Counted from the first letter of the stretch, positions 24,151 through 33,575 are shown. The stretch: DNA of 64,000 bases from Variovorax sp. PBS-H4 (GCF_901827205.1 NZ_LR594675.1:4526001-4590000); one strand, 5' to 3'. Made by a program: numbers and translations. Notes: generated by a model from the letters alone, not told the origin.

Positions 24151-24722
24151 CCGCCACGAGCACGGATCCAGACCCGCAGGCGGCCGAGGCGCAGGCCGAC
24201 GCCGCTGCGCTCGAACGCAGGACGTCGCCCCGCTCGGACCTGAAGCAAGCGCTCGGATGGATCGCGCTCGGCATCGTCACCCTGGTTGGCGCGCTGCGCA
24301 TGGACCGGCTGGAGCATCAGGACATCAACCCGTACACGGCGCCGGGCCTGCTGCCCGGCCTGCTCGGTGTGGCGATCGTCTTCTTCGGTCTGCTGTTGCT
24401 CTATCGCTCGTGGCGGCGGGTTTCCGCCTCGCCACCGGTGCAGCGCCGGCGCACGTCCAGCGACCGGACGGAAGCGCGGCGGATCGGCGTGGTGCTCGCG
24501 CTGTGCATCGGATTCGCCGCCGGACTGGTGGGCCATGGCATGGCCTTCTGGCTCGCCACGGCGCTGTTCGTCTCGGCCTCCGTCGCGATCCTGCAGTTCG
24601 CCGAACGCACTGCGCGCAACCAGCGGCTGCGCGGCTGCGCGTTTGCGCTCGCCGTGGGCCTGGGGACCGGCGTCGTGGTCACCTTCGTGTTCCAGGAGCT
24701 CTTCCTGGTCCACCTGCCCTGA
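24147..24722 (+). CDS. TctB-like small permease subunit
   Basis: Small membrane subunit of the tripartite tricarboxylate transporter, 191 residues with four predicted transmembrane helices after a charged cytoplasmic N-terminus of about 35 residues. It begins with GTG in the GTGA overlap with the receptor gene and is followed 16 bp later by tctA. Confidence 0.88.
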   Translation: MTATSTDPDPQAAEAQADAAALERRTSPRSDLKQALGWIALGIVTLVGALRMDRLEHQDINPYTAPGLLPGLLGVAIVFFGLLLLYRSWRRVSASPPVQRRRTSSDRTEARRIGVVLALCIGFAAGLVGHGMAFWLATALFVSASVAILQFAERTARNQRLRGCAFALAVGLGTGVVVTFVFQELFLVHLP

Positions 24723-24738
24723 GTTCGCGGGAGATCAC

Positions 24739-26265
24739 ATGTTCGACGGTCTGCGGATGCTGGGCGAGTCCTACCTCGGCTTCATGAATTTTTGGTCCCT
24801 GGTCTATGGCCTGGGCGGGGCGCTGCTGGGCATCATCGTCGGCGTGCTGCCGGGCCTGTCGGCCACGCTGTGCATCGCGCTGCTGACCACGCTCACGATC
24901 AAGCTGGCGCCGAACGACGCCATCCTGATCCTGATCTGCTCGTATGTCGGCGCCATCTATGGCGGCAGCCGTACCGCGATCCTCCTGAACATTCCCGGCA
25001 CGGCGGCCAACGCGGCATCTTGCGCCGACGGCTTTGCGCTCGCGCGCAAGGGCGAAGCGGGGCGTGCCATCGGCATCGCCACCTCGGGCGCCTTCACCGG
25101 CACCCTCTTTGGCGTGCTGTGCCTGGCCATGTTCACGCCGGCCCTGGCGGAACTGGCCCTTTCTTTCGGTGCCTTCGAGTTCTTCTGGCTGGCGCTGTTC
25201 GGCGTCGCGATGTCCGGAAGCATCGTGGGCGAAGACCCGCTCAAGGGCTGGCTCATGGGCCTCCTCGGCCTGCTCGTCGCACAGGTCGGCCAGGAAGGGC
25301 TCTATGCCTACGACCGCTTCACCTTCGGCTGGGACGAACTCTCGGGCGGCATCGCGCTCATTCCCGCACTCATCGGCGCCTTCGGATTCGCCGAAGTGCT
25401 GACCTCGCTCTCCGACCCCATCGAACGCAAGCTGATCGACATGCGGGACTCGGTGCTGCCACGCTTCCGGGAAGTGGCGAAGTACTGGCGAACCGTGCTG
25501 CGCTCCGGCGTCATCGGCGTCGTGACGGGCATCCTGCCCGGCGTGGGTGAAGACTCGGGGGCATGGATGTCGTATGCGGCCGCCAAGGCAGCCAGCTCCG
25601 AGCGCGAGCAGTTCGGCAAGGGCTCCATCGACGGCCTGATGGCGGCGGAGACCGGTGACATGTCCGCCATACCGGGCGGCATCATCCCGGCGTTGGCGCT
25701 CGGCATACCGGGTTCGGCGCCCTCGGCCGTGTTGATGGCGGCCATGATCATCCACGGCATTCAGCCGGGCCCCATGCTCATGATCAAGACGCCGCACTTC
25801 GTCTACGACGTCGTGGCGATGACCACGCTCGCCACGCTCAGCATCCTCTTCTTCGGCTTGTTCCTCGTGCGACCGCTGATGCTGGTGCTGCGCGTGCGCC
25901 GCTCCGTGCTGATGCCGATCATCTTCGTGCTGTGTACGGTCGGTGCCTATGCGATCGCCTCGCGGCTCTTCGATGTCTACGCGATGCTCGCGATCGGCGT
26001 GGGTGCCTTCTTCCTGCGGCGGCGCGGCTACGAGATGGCGCCTTTCGTGCTGGGCCTGGTGTTGGGCGACCTGCTGGACAAGAGCCTGCGCCGTGGGCTC
26101 GTGCTGTCGGACGGCAGCCTGGCGCCTTTCTTCACGCGGCCCATCTGTGCCGCGCTGGCAGGCGTCACCATCCTCACCATGCTGATGTACATCCCGGCCG
26201 TGAACGTGCGCGTCAAACGGATCTGGGGCGAGGCCAAGCGCTTCGTGTTCCACCGCAGTGCCTGA
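24739..26265 (+). CDS. TctA-like large permease subunit
   Basis: Large membrane subunit of the tripartite tricarboxylate transporter, 508 residues with about a dozen transmembrane helices. It shows the repeated family motif GVLPGLSATLCIALL with YGGSRTAILLNIPGTAANAASC in the first half and GILPGVGEDSGAWMSYAAAK with GIPGSAPSAVLMAAMIIHGIQPGP in the second. The transport is driven by an ion gradient. The start at 24739 is preceded by GGGAGA and matches the family; longer open frames upstream overlap tctB and are spurious. Confidence 0.94.
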   Translation: MFDGLRMLGESYLGFMNFWSLVYGLGGALLGIIVGVLPGLSATLCIALLTTLTIKLAPNDAILILICSYVGAIYGGSRTAILLNIPGTAANAASCADGFALARKGEAGRAIGIATSGAFTGTLFGVLCLAMFTPALAELALSFGAFEFFWLALFGVAMSGSIVGEDPLKGWLMGLLGLLVAQVGQEGLYAYDRFTFGWDELSGGIALIPALIGAFGFAEVLTSLSDPIERKLIDMRDSVLPRFREVAKYWRTVLRSGVIGVVTGILPGVGEDSGAWMSYAAAKAASSEREQFGKGSIDGLMAAETGDMSAIPGGIIPALALGIPGSAPSAVLMAAMIIHGIQPGPMLMIKTPHFVYDVVAMTTLATLSILFFGLFLVRPLMLVLRVRRSVLMPIIFVLCTVGAYAIASRLFDVYAMLAIGVGAFFLRRRGYEMAPFVLGLVLGDLLDKSLRRGLVLSDGSLAPFFTRPICAALAGVTILTMLMYIPAVNVRVKRIWGEAKRFVFHRSA

Positions 26266-26277
26266 GGACACCGGCCC

Positions 26278-27126
26278 ATGAAATTCGCGCTCTGCAACGA
26301 AGTGCTGAAGGCGCTGCCCTTCCCCGAGCAATGCCGGGTCGCTGCCGCATTGGGCTACGACGCGCTGGAGGTTGCGCCCTTCACGCTCGCGGCCGATCCG
26401 ATGGACATCGCCGACTCACAGGCTCGCGAATTCGCCCGCGTGGCGCGCGAGCATGGCGTGGAGATCAGCGGCCTGCACTGGTTGCTGGTGGCACCGGCCG
26501 GCCTGTCGATCGTGAGCTCCGACGGCGCGCTGCGCCAGCGCAGCACCGCCGTGATGCAGCGCCTGGTTGAACTGTGCGCGCTGATGGGCGGGCGCTACCT
26601 GGTGCACGGCTCGCCGAAGCAGCGCTCGGTGCCGCCCGGTGAGACGCGCGCCGCCGCGCTGGAGCGCGCCCGCGAATGCCTGGCTGCCGCGGCGCGGACC
26701 GCGCAACAATGCGGCGTGATCTATTGCATCGAACCGCTCTCCATCGCCGAAACCGACCTCCTCAACACGGTGGAAGAGGCCGTGGAGCTGGTCCAAGCCA
26801 TCGGCTCGCCGGCCTTCAGCACCATGATCGACTGCAGCGCCGCCGGGCAAATGGAACGCGAGGACATTGCCGCGCTGATGCGCCGGTGGATGCCCACCGG
26901 CCACATTGCCCATGTCCAGGTCAACGATCCCAATCGCAGGGGCCCGGGCCAGGGCAACATGCGCTTCGCGCCCATCCTGGAAGCGCTTCACGAAATGAAG
27001 TCAGCCGGCCAATACCACGGCATCGTCGCCGTCGAGCCCTTCGACTACCTGCCCGACGGCATGGGGTCGGCGGCGCGAGCCATCGGCTACCTGCGCGGGC
27101 TCGAGGAGGCGCTCGGACATGCATGA
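26278..27126 (+). CDS. Sugar phosphate isomerase/epimerase-type TIM barrel (first copy)
   Basis: Xylose isomerase-like TIM barrel (AP-endonuclease 2 superfamily), 282 residues. The expected metal ligands appear in order: E152 in YCIEPLSIAETD, an aspartate in STMIDCSAAGQ, a histidine in GHIAHVQVNDPN and a glutamate in VAVEPFDYLPDG. Members isomerise or epimerise keto sugars and include enzymes acting on 3-keto glycosides. The end overlaps the next gene by eight bases. Confidence 0.88.
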   Translation: MKFALCNEVLKALPFPEQCRVAAALGYDALEVAPFTLAADPMDIADSQAREFARVAREHGVEISGLHWLLVAPAGLSIVSSDGALRQRSTAVMQRLVELCALMGGRYLVHGSPKQRSVPPGETRAAALERARECLAAAARTAQQCGVIYCIEPLSIAETDLLNTVEEAVELVQAIGSPAFSTMIDCSAAGQMEREDIAALMRRWMPTGHIAHVQVNDPNRRGPGQGNMRFAPILEALHEMKSAGQYHGIVAVEPFDYLPDGMGSAARAIGYLRGLEEALGHA

Positions 27127-28543
27127 CGCGCCACGCTTCGCCGTCCGCGAAATCGCCTTGTTCGAAAGGCCGGTCATGCTGCGCCTGCCCTTTCGCTTCG
27201 GCGTGGTCACGCTGACCGAATGCCCGCAGGCCTTCGCGCGGATTCGCATCGAGTTTGCCGATGGATCGAGCGCCTGGGGCGCTGCCGCGGAGCTGATGGC
27301 ACCCAAGTGGTTCGACAAGAACCTCGCGCTCAGCAACGAGGACAACTTCGACCAACTGCGCCGTGTCACCGCGCTCGCACGCGAGGCCTACCTGAGCGAC
27401 CCCGCGCCCGCGACCGCCTTCGGCCATTTTGCGCGGCACCACGACGCCCACCGCATGGCTGCCGCAGGGCTCGGCTTCAATCCCCTGCTGGCGAGCTACG
27501 GGCCCGCGCTGCTGGACCGCGCCATCCTCGATGCGCTGTGCCGCGCGCTGCAGACTTCTTTCCACGCGGCAATCCGCAGCAATGTCGCGGGCATCGGCCC
27601 GGGCCGGGCCGAGTTCGACGGACTGGAGATACAAGCCTTCCTCGCGAGCCTGAGCCCGGCCGACAGCATCGAAGCGCGCCACACCGTCGGCATGCTCGAT
27701 GCGATCACCGCGGCCGACCTGAAGCAACCCGTGGCCGACGGCCTGCCGGAGACCCTCCAGGAGGTGGTGCGCGTCTACGGCCACCGCTATTTCAAGCTCA
27801 AGGTGGGCGGCGACATCGCATCGGACCTGGCCCGCCTCGGTGCCATCGAGGACGTGCTCGACCGGATGGGCGAGCCCTACTTCGTCTCGCTCGACGGCAA
27901 CGAGCAGTACGCCGACGCCGCCGGCATTGCCGAGCTGATGGCGCGCATGCGCGAAACGCCCGCACTCGCGCGCCTGTATGCCTCGATCCTCTTCGTCGAG
28001 CAGCCGATCGCACGCAGGTTTGCCCTCGAGCGCGATCTTCGCGACCTGCGCAGCGCGAGCATCGGCAAGCCCGTGATCATCGACGAATCGGATGGCGAGC
28101 TCGACAGCTTCGTGCAGGCGCGCGCGCGCGGCTACGCCGGCGTTTCGTCGAAGACCTGCAAGGGCTTCTACAAGTCATTGCTCAATGCCGCCCGCTGCGC
28201 GAAATGGAATTCGGAACAGTCGCAGACGCGCTATTTCATGTCCGGCGAAGACCTGACGACGCAGGCCGGCCTGGCCGTGCAGCAGGACCTGGCGCTGGTC
28301 AGCCTGCTGGGCATTCCCCACGTCGAGCGCAATGGCCACCACTACGTCAACGGCATGGCCGCACTGCCGCTCGCGGAGCAGCAGGCCTTCCTGGCGGCGC
28401 ACGGGGACCTCTACGAGCATTCCCACGGCGCGGTGCGCCTGCGCATCCGCGACGGGCGCATCCGGCTCGGCTCGCTGGATTGCGCCGGCTTCGCGAGCGC
28501 GGCCATGCCCGATTTCGATGCGATGCAGCCGATGGCTTGCTGA
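27119..28543 (+). CDS. Enolase-superfamily enzyme (mandelate racemase/muconate cycloisomerase-like)
   Basis: Enzyme of 474 residues with an enolase-type barrel. K226 and K228 form the KxK general-base motif (YFKLKVGG), and metal ligands are D259 (SLDGNEQY), E294 (VEQPIARR) and E323 (IIDESDGE). A second lysine pair follows in SSKTCKG (K345, K348). The protein is about 80-100 residues longer than typical sugar-acid dehydratases, with an extended N-terminal capping domain. Acid-sugar dehydratases and cycloisomerases share this pattern; the acid substrate fits the carboxylate transporter. The subgroup is not one I recognise. Confidence 0.85.
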   Translation: MHDAPRFAVREIALFERPVMLRLPFRFGVVTLTECPQAFARIRIEFADGSSAWGAAAELMAPKWFDKNLALSNEDNFDQLRRVTALAREAYLSDPAPATAFGHFARHHDAHRMAAAGLGFNPLLASYGPALLDRAILDALCRALQTSFHAAIRSNVAGIGPGRAEFDGLEIQAFLASLSPADSIEARHTVGMLDAITAADLKQPVADGLPETLQEVVRVYGHRYFKLKVGGDIASDLARLGAIEDVLDRMGEPYFVSLDGNEQYADAAGIAELMARMRETPALARLYASILFVEQPIARRFALERDLRDLRSASIGKPVIIDESDGELDSFVQARARGYAGVSSKTCKGFYKSLLNAARCAKWNSEQSQTRYFMSGEDLTTQAGLAVQQDLALVSLLGIPHVERNGHHYVNGMAALPLAEQQAFLAAHGDLYEHSHGAVRLRIRDGRIRLGSLDCAGFASAAMPDFDAMQPMAC

Positions 28544-28577
28544 GTCCTTCTTTTGTTCTCCTTCAACTGACGGTTCC

Positions 28578-29456
28578 ATGCGCGACTTCACCCAAGGCCA
28601 CGAGTGGCTTTCCATCAACACCGCCACCCTCCGCAGGCAGCAAGGCACCGAGGTGCCGCTGGACCGCCTCATCGACCAATGCGCCGCGCAGGGCATCCGC
28701 GCGATCAGCCCCTGGCGCGACCAGGTCGCCGCGGTGGGGCTCGACCGCATCGGCAAGCAGTTACGCGCGCATGGCATCGGCCTCTCGGGCTACTGCCGTG
28801 GCGGTTTTTTCCCGGCAGCTGATGCCGCCGGGCTGAAGGCCGCGCTGGAGGACAACCGCCGCGCCATCGACGAAGCCAAGACGCTCGGGGCGCCTTGCCT
28901 GGTGCTGGTCGTCGGCGCCCTGCCCGGCGCACTCGAGGGCCGCGTGCAGTACAAGGACATCGGCCGCGCGCGCGGCGAGGTGCGCGACGGCATCGCCGCT
29001 TCGCTCGACTACGCGCGCGAGGTCGGCATGCCGCTCGCCATCGAGCCCCTGCATCCCATGCAGGCCGCCGATCGCGCGTGCATCAACACGCTCGAGCACG
29101 CGCTGGACCTGTGCGACGAACTGGATGCGCAGCGCTCGGGCATGCTCGGCGTCGCGCTCGACGTCTATCACGTCTGGTGGGACCCGAAGCTGCAGCAGCA
29201 GATCGCGCGCGCGGGCAAGGAGCGCCTGCTGGCCTACCACGTGTGCGACTGGCTCACGCCGACGCGCGACCTGCTGAACGACCGCGGCATGATGGGCGAC
29301 GGCGTGGTCGAGCTTCGCAAGATCCGCAGCTGGATCGAGGCCGCGGGCTTCGCCGGGTTCAGCGAGGTCGAGATCTTCTCGGCGCTCGACTGGTGGCAGC
29401 GGCCGGGCGACGAAACGCTGGCGACCTGCATCGAGCGCCACCGCAGCGTGGTCTGA
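28578..29456 (+). CDS. Sugar phosphate isomerase/epimerase-type TIM barrel (second copy)
   Basis: Second AP-endonuclease-2-like barrel of the operon, 292 residues, only distantly similar to the first. Metal-site residues are visible in LAIEPLHPMQAADRA, GVALDVYHVWWDP, LLAYHVCDWLTPTRD and FSEVEIFSALDWW. The start at 28578 (MRDFTQGHEW) matches the family and lies 34 bp after the enolase-type gene. It is the last gene of the unit. Confidence 0.87.
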   Translation: MRDFTQGHEWLSINTATLRRQQGTEVPLDRLIDQCAAQGIRAISPWRDQVAAVGLDRIGKQLRAHGIGLSGYCRGGFFPAADAAGLKAALEDNRRAIDEAKTLGAPCLVLVVGALPGALEGRVQYKDIGRARGEVRDGIAASLDYAREVGMPLAIEPLHPMQAADRACINTLEHALDLCDELDAQRSGMLGVALDVYHVWWDPKLQQQIARAGKERLLAYHVCDWLTPTRDLLNDRGMMGDGVVELRKIRSWIEAAGFAGFSEVEIFSALDWWQRPGDETLATCIERHRSVV

Positions 29457-29499
29457 GCGCATCGAGCAGGCACGCACGAGCTGTGCTGCAATTCGCCGC

Positions 29500-30591
29500 A
29501 TGGCTGCCCCGACCCTCGACGACCTGCGCCGCTATGCAGTGGCGCGCACCCTCTTCAAGGCCACGACCTTGCCGGGAGCGATCAGGCGCCTCGGCTTCGT
29601 GCAAGCCGATCCCATTCGCGCGCCGGCGCGCGCGCAGGACCTGACCCTGCGCCACCGCGTGAAGGACTACCGGGCGGGCGATCTCGAGCGCCGCTACACC
29701 AGGCTGCCGATCGAGGAGGACTGCCTCGTCAACTATGGATTCCTGCCACGCGAGCACCTCGCGCTGATGCATCCGCGAGAAGCCCGGCGCGCATGGGACG
29801 CCGAGACCCGGCGCAAGGCGGCGGACGTGCTGGCCTTCGTACGCGAGCACGGCCAGGTGCATCCGCGGCAGGTCGATGTGCATTTCGCGCACGGCCGGGT
29901 GACGAACTATTGGGGCGGCTCGAGCAACGCCACGACCCACCTGCTCGACGGCATGCACTATCGCGGCCTGCTGCGCGTGGCGCGCCGCGACAGCGGCACA
30001 CGCATCTACGAAGCCGTGACCCATGCGCCCGGCGACGACAGCCCGGCCGGCCGGGCGCAGCGCGCCGCGGCGCTCGTCGACCTCGTGGTCCGCAAGTACG
30101 CGCCGCTGCCGGCCACGAGCCTGACTTATCTCATCCGCCTGCTGGGCTACGGCGCGCCACAGCTCGCGCCACAAGCGCAGGCGGCCCTGCGCCAAGCACG
30201 CGAACAACTCGCCAGTTGCCGGATCGACGGGACGACCTGGTATTGGCCCGCCGACGAGAACCCGGCGTCGCGCCGGCATGCGCCCGATGAAGCGGTGCGC
30301 CTGCTCGCGCCCTTCGACCCCGTGGTGTGGGACCGCCGGCGCTTCGAGCTGCTCTGGGGCTGGCGCTACACCTTCGAGGCCTACGTGCCCGCGTCGAAGC
30401 GGCGGCTCGGTTATTACGCGCTGCCGCTGCTGTGGCATGACCGCGTGATCGGCTGGGCCAACATCTCGGCGCGCGAAGGCCGGCTCCAGCCCGCCTTCGG
30501 CTACGTGCAACGCAAGCCGCGCGACGTGGCGTTTGGCGCGGCGCTGGACGACGAGCTGGAGCGCATGACACGGTTCGTCGCCGGTCGCTGA
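29500..30591 (+). CDS. YcaQ/AlkX-type DNA glycosylase (HTH_42 family)
   Basis: Winged-helix glycosylase of 363 residues related to E. coli YcaQ, which unhooks DNA interstrand crosslinks and removes bulky alkylated bases. The family's catalytic Q-x-D motif is present as QAD in LGFVQADPIRAPARAQD near the N-terminus. The C-terminal half has LLAPFDPVVWDRRRFELLWGWRYTFEAYVP, a family hallmark. It is monocistronic, 43 bp after the catabolic operon. Confidence 0.88.
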   Translation: MAAPTLDDLRRYAVARTLFKATTLPGAIRRLGFVQADPIRAPARAQDLTLRHRVKDYRAGDLERRYTRLPIEEDCLVNYGFLPREHLALMHPREARRAWDAETRRKAADVLAFVREHGQVHPRQVDVHFAHGRVTNYWGGSSNATTHLLDGMHYRGLLRVARRDSGTRIYEAVTHAPGDDSPAGRAQRAAALVDLVVRKYAPLPATSLTYLIRLLGYGAPQLAPQAQAALRQAREQLASCRIDGTTWYWPADENPASRRHAPDEAVRLLAPFDPVVWDRRRFELLWGWRYTFEAYVPASKRRLGYYALPLLWHDRVIGWANISAREGRLQPAFGYVQRKPRDVAFGAALDDELERMTRFVAGR

Positions 30592-30724
30592 GCGGGCGTC
30601 GTGCTTCTCGATGCCGCCGTTCACGCGGAAGCCCCGCGTGCCACGCGGTCTGCCGCCCACGCGACAACACCCGTGTCGCGGCAGTTCTAGAATCGCCGGG
30701 CCGCCGCGCGACAGCGCTGCGGCA

Positions 30725-30922
30725 AAGCGTTCTCAGGGCGGGGTGGAATTCCCCACCGGCGGTGATGGCGACCTGTTCGCACGAGCCCGCGAGCGCCCGC
30801 GGCGCGCCATGCGCGGCGGGGTCAGCAGACCTGGTGAGATCCCGGGGCCGACGGTTCAGGGCCTGTGTTGCCGCCAGGGGCGGCAAGACGAGCCCCTACA
30901 GTCCGGATGAAAGAGAGCGCGG
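30725..30922 (+). ncRNA. FMN riboswitch (RFN element)
   Basis: The conserved RFN segments appear in order: GCGTTCTCAGGGCGGGGTG, CCCCACCGGCGGTGATGG, a variable arm, GTCAGCAGACCTGGTGAGAT, CCGGGGCCGACGGTT and AGTCCGGATGAAAGAGAGCG. Downstream (to 31011) is the expression platform including CCCTGATTCAGG, without a clear U-tract terminator, so translational control of ribH is likely. Confidence 0.96.
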
Positions 30923-31011
30923 TCTCGCCGCTGGGCGGGCGCATTCCCATGCGCCTGGCTGCGGCGGGCTCGTGTGCCCTGATTCAGGCAACCCTTCTGC
31001 AAAGGCAAACC

Positions 31012-31530
31012 ATGAGTCAGATCAACGACCTTCCTTTCTCCGCCGTCGGCTCGCCCGGCACCTCGCGCGGCCAGCGCATCGCCTTCGTGCAGGCGCAGTG
31101 GCATGCCGATATCGTCCACCAGGCGCGCGACGCCTTTCTCGAAGAAATGGAGCGCCAGGGCGTGCCGCGGGCCGACATCGACATCTTCGATGTACCAGGC
31201 GCCTTCGAGATCCCGCTGCATGCCAAGCGGCTGGCGCGGTCGGGCCGCTATGCGGGCATCGTCGGCTGTGCGCTGGTGGTCGACGGCGGCATCTACCGCC
31301 ACGAGTTCGTCGCCAGCACAGTGGTCAACGCGCTGATGACCGTGCAGCTGGAAACTGACGTGCCCGTGTTCTCGGCGGTGCTCACGCCGCACCACTTCCA
31401 CGAACACGTGGAGCACCGCAAGTACTTTCATCGACACTTTGCAGTCAAGGGCACGGAGGTGGCCGAGGCTTGCGTGAAGACGCTGGAGGCGATGAAGCGC
31501 GTCGACGCGCTCATGGACCACCTCAACTGA
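31012..31530 (+). CDS. ribH: 6,7-dimethyl-8-ribityllumazine synthase (RibH2-like)
   Basis: Penultimate enzyme of riboflavin synthesis, 172 residues. It shows RIAFVQAQWHADIVHQARDAF, the DVPGAFEIPLHAKRLA strand and the LTPHHFHEH segment with the catalytic histidine. The sequence is of the second type (RibH2, as in Brucella) that often stands alone behind an FMN riboswitch, while a conventional ribH is expected elsewhere with ribBA. The ATG at 31012 has an AAAGG box and lies directly after the riboswitch. The end overlaps the convergent TauE gene by eight bases. Confidence 0.93.
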   Translation: MSQINDLPFSAVGSPGTSRGQRIAFVQAQWHADIVHQARDAFLEEMERQGVPRADIDIFDVPGAFEIPLHAKRLARSGRYAGIVGCALVVDGGIYRHEFVASTVVNALMTVQLETDVPVFSAVLTPHHFHEHVEHRKYFHRHFAVKGTEVAEACVKTLEAMKRVDALMDHLN

Positions 31531-32299
31531 GCAGACCGCGCGCAAACAGCACCGGCACCGAGGACACCAGCAGCGCCATGCCCGACAGCGTCAACAGCCC
31601 CAGCACGACCTGGCGAAAGGCTGTCTCGCTGATGCCGACATAGAGCCGCGCGCCGAGCAGCACCGGCACCAGAACCGCAAGTGCGACGATGCCCAGCAGC
31701 GGCAGCATTGGCACGCCGACAAGGCCGGTGCCGAGATACACCGAGAAGGTCACCAGCAGCATCGAGAGGTTGAAGTTCTGGATCACCGAGCGCTGCACGT
31801 CCTTCTCGAGGCCGCGCAGCGTGCACCAGAGCGTCGGAAGGGCGCCGGTAAAGCCGCCCAGGCCCCCGCAGACCCCGCCGATCAGGCCGACCACGCCGTC
31901 AGCGGCGCGGCCGCCGGCCTTCACCCGCGGCAGGTTGCGCGCCATCAGCATGGCGGGGCACCAGAGCACGAGCAGCCCGCCAAGGCATGCCTTGAACAAG
32001 GGCACGTCAAGCCGCGGGAGCAGCCACACGCCCAGCGGCACGCCGACCAGGCCGCCAAGCACGAAAGGCAGCAGCAATGCGCGGTCGAAGCCGCGCCGCA
32101 CCGTGACCGCGGCGATCACCTGGCCGGTCAGCCCGCCGAAGGTGGCGAGCACCGCTGCCAGCCTCGGGTCCACCGTCCAGGCCCAGAAGGACATCGCGAC
32201 CAAGCCGAAGGCGAAGCCCGACAGGCCCTGCACGAAGCCGGCCACGATCGCGCCGAGCGCGACGATCAGGTAGAGCGACGAATCCAAGGCGGAGGCCAA
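31523..32299 (-). CDS. TauE/SafE-family sulfite or anion exporter
   Basis: Inner-membrane protein of 258 residues with about eight hydrophobic segments in two halves, typical of the TauE/SafE family (FVQGLSGFAFGLVAMSFW and GGVCGGLGGFTGALPTLW). Members export sulfite, sulfoacetate or other organosulfonates. It follows the MFS gene in the same direction after 34 bp. Confidence 0.87.
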   Translation of the reverse strand: MASALDSSLYLIVALGAIVAGFVQGLSGFAFGLVAMSFWAWTVDPRLAAVLATFGGLTGQVIAAVTVRRGFDRALLLPFVLGGLVGVPLGVWLLPRLDVPLFKACLGGLLVLWCPAMLMARNLPRVKAGGRAADGVVGLIGGVCGGLGGFTGALPTLWCTLRGLEKDVQRSVIQNFNLSMLLVTFSVYLGTGLVGVPMLPLLGIVALAVLVPVLLGARLYVGISETAFRQVVLGLLTLSGMALLVSSVPVLFARGLLS

Positions 32300-32333
32300 G
32301 CGCCGCAGGCGCAGCGCCGGGCGTGGGGGTCCA

Positions 32334-33575
32334 TCAGGCCGACGCCGGCACGAGTGCCTCGCGGCGCACTCGCCGCACGTTGAAGGCGCTGGCGATCAGC
32401 ACCCCCTGCACCACCGCAAGGCCGACGATCACGCTCATGTATCGGCCGTGGTCCATCAGCCGGCCGAAGATCAGCGGGGCCACGGCCTGCCCGATGTCCA
32501 ATCCCGCGTAAACCACCCCGTAGACGCGTCCCGATGCATTGGCCGGCGTCGAGCGCTTGACGAGCAGGTCCCGCGAGGGCCCGGCGATGCCGGACGCAAA
32601 ACCCATGGCGCCGAACATCGCGGGCACCAGCACCGGCGGGAAATCGACCAATGCGAGGACCAGCGCCAGCATGGCCGCGACACCGAAGGCAAAGCCGACG
32701 ATGCGCTCGCACCGGCTGGGGTCGGAAGCCAGAAAGCCGCCGACCAGCATCCCGCCCGAGCTCGCCACCATGTAGACGGTGAGGCAGATGGCGACAAGGG
32801 CCACCGGCACGGCGTGCAGGTGGCCGGCCGCGGTTGGCGCGAAGGTCTGAACCACGCTCAGCACCATCGCGTAGACGAAGAAGAACCCGAAGCACATCCA
32901 CACCGCCGGGATCTTGAGGAAGGCCAGTTCGCCGCCCGCGGCAGGATCTGCGCCAGTCGCCTTGCGGACAGCCTTCACGTCGAGCGCCAGCACGGCGCGG
33001 TTGAGCCACAGCACGAGCAGGATGACGAAGGCCAGCACGCCCGCGGAAGCCAGCGCCACGCGCCACGAGAAGGCAATCGCCAGCGGCACCACGAAGGCCG
33101 GTGCCAACGCCCATCCCAGGCTGCCGGTGATGCCGTGCACGCTGTACGCATGGCCCAGGCGCGTGGGCGCGACCTTCTGGTTGAACAGTGTGTAGTCGAC
33201 CGGATGGAACACGCCGTTGCCGATGCCGGCCACGACCGCGCTCGCCAGCAGCATCCAGTAGCTCTGCGCCAGCGCATAGCCGATGGCAGCCAGCGCCAGC
33301 AGGCCCAGGCCCGTGAAGAGCACCGGCCGTGGCCCCAGCCGGTCCACCAGGAAGCCCGAGGCGGCCTGCACCACGCAAGAGACGACGAAGAACACGGTCA
33401 GCACCGCGCCGAGCTCCGTATAGCTGACGTTGAAGGCATCCTTGAGCCAGGGAAACAGCGGGGGCAGCACCAACTGCGCAAAATGGCTGACGGCGTGCGC
33501 CAGGCCGACAAGGCCGATCAGCCTCGCGTCGGAGCGCAGGGAGCTCGGGATAGGGGGCGCGTCGATGGAAGACAT
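32334..33575 (-). CDS. Major facilitator superfamily transporter
   Basis: Twelve-helix MFS permease of 413 residues. The loop 2-3 motif appears as DRLGPRPVLFTGLG. No substrate-specific signature is recognised. The start at 33575 (MSSIDAPP) is chosen because the upstream extension runs into the promoter and the AraC leader. It is divergent from an AraC-type regulator, the arrangement of NimT/NimR-like efflux pairs. Confidence 0.88.
   Translation of the reverse strand: MSSIDAPPIPSSLRSDARLIGLVGLAHAVSHFAQLVLPPLFPWLKDAFNVSYTELGAVLTVFFVVSCVVQAASGFLVDRLGPRPVLFTGLGLLALAAIGYALAQSYWMLLASAVVAGIGNGVFHPVDYTLFNQKVAPTRLGHAYSVHGITGSLGWALAPAFVVPLAIAFSWRVALASAGVLAFVILLVLWLNRAVLALDVKAVRKATGADPAAGGELAFLKIPAVWMCFGFFFVYAMVLSVVQTFAPTAAGHLHAVPVALVAICLTVYMVASSGGMLVGGFLASDPSRCERIVGFAFGVAAMLALVLALVDFPPVLVPAMFGAMGFASGIAGPSRDLLVKRSTPANASGRVYGVVYAGLDIGQAVAPLIFGRLMDHGRYMSVIVGLAVVQGVLIASAFNVRRVRREALVPASA

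Noticed and set aside
24286..24738. Upstream extension of the TctA frame
   Set aside because: Overlaps tctB fully and is Arg/Ser/Cys-rich; the family start is at 24739.
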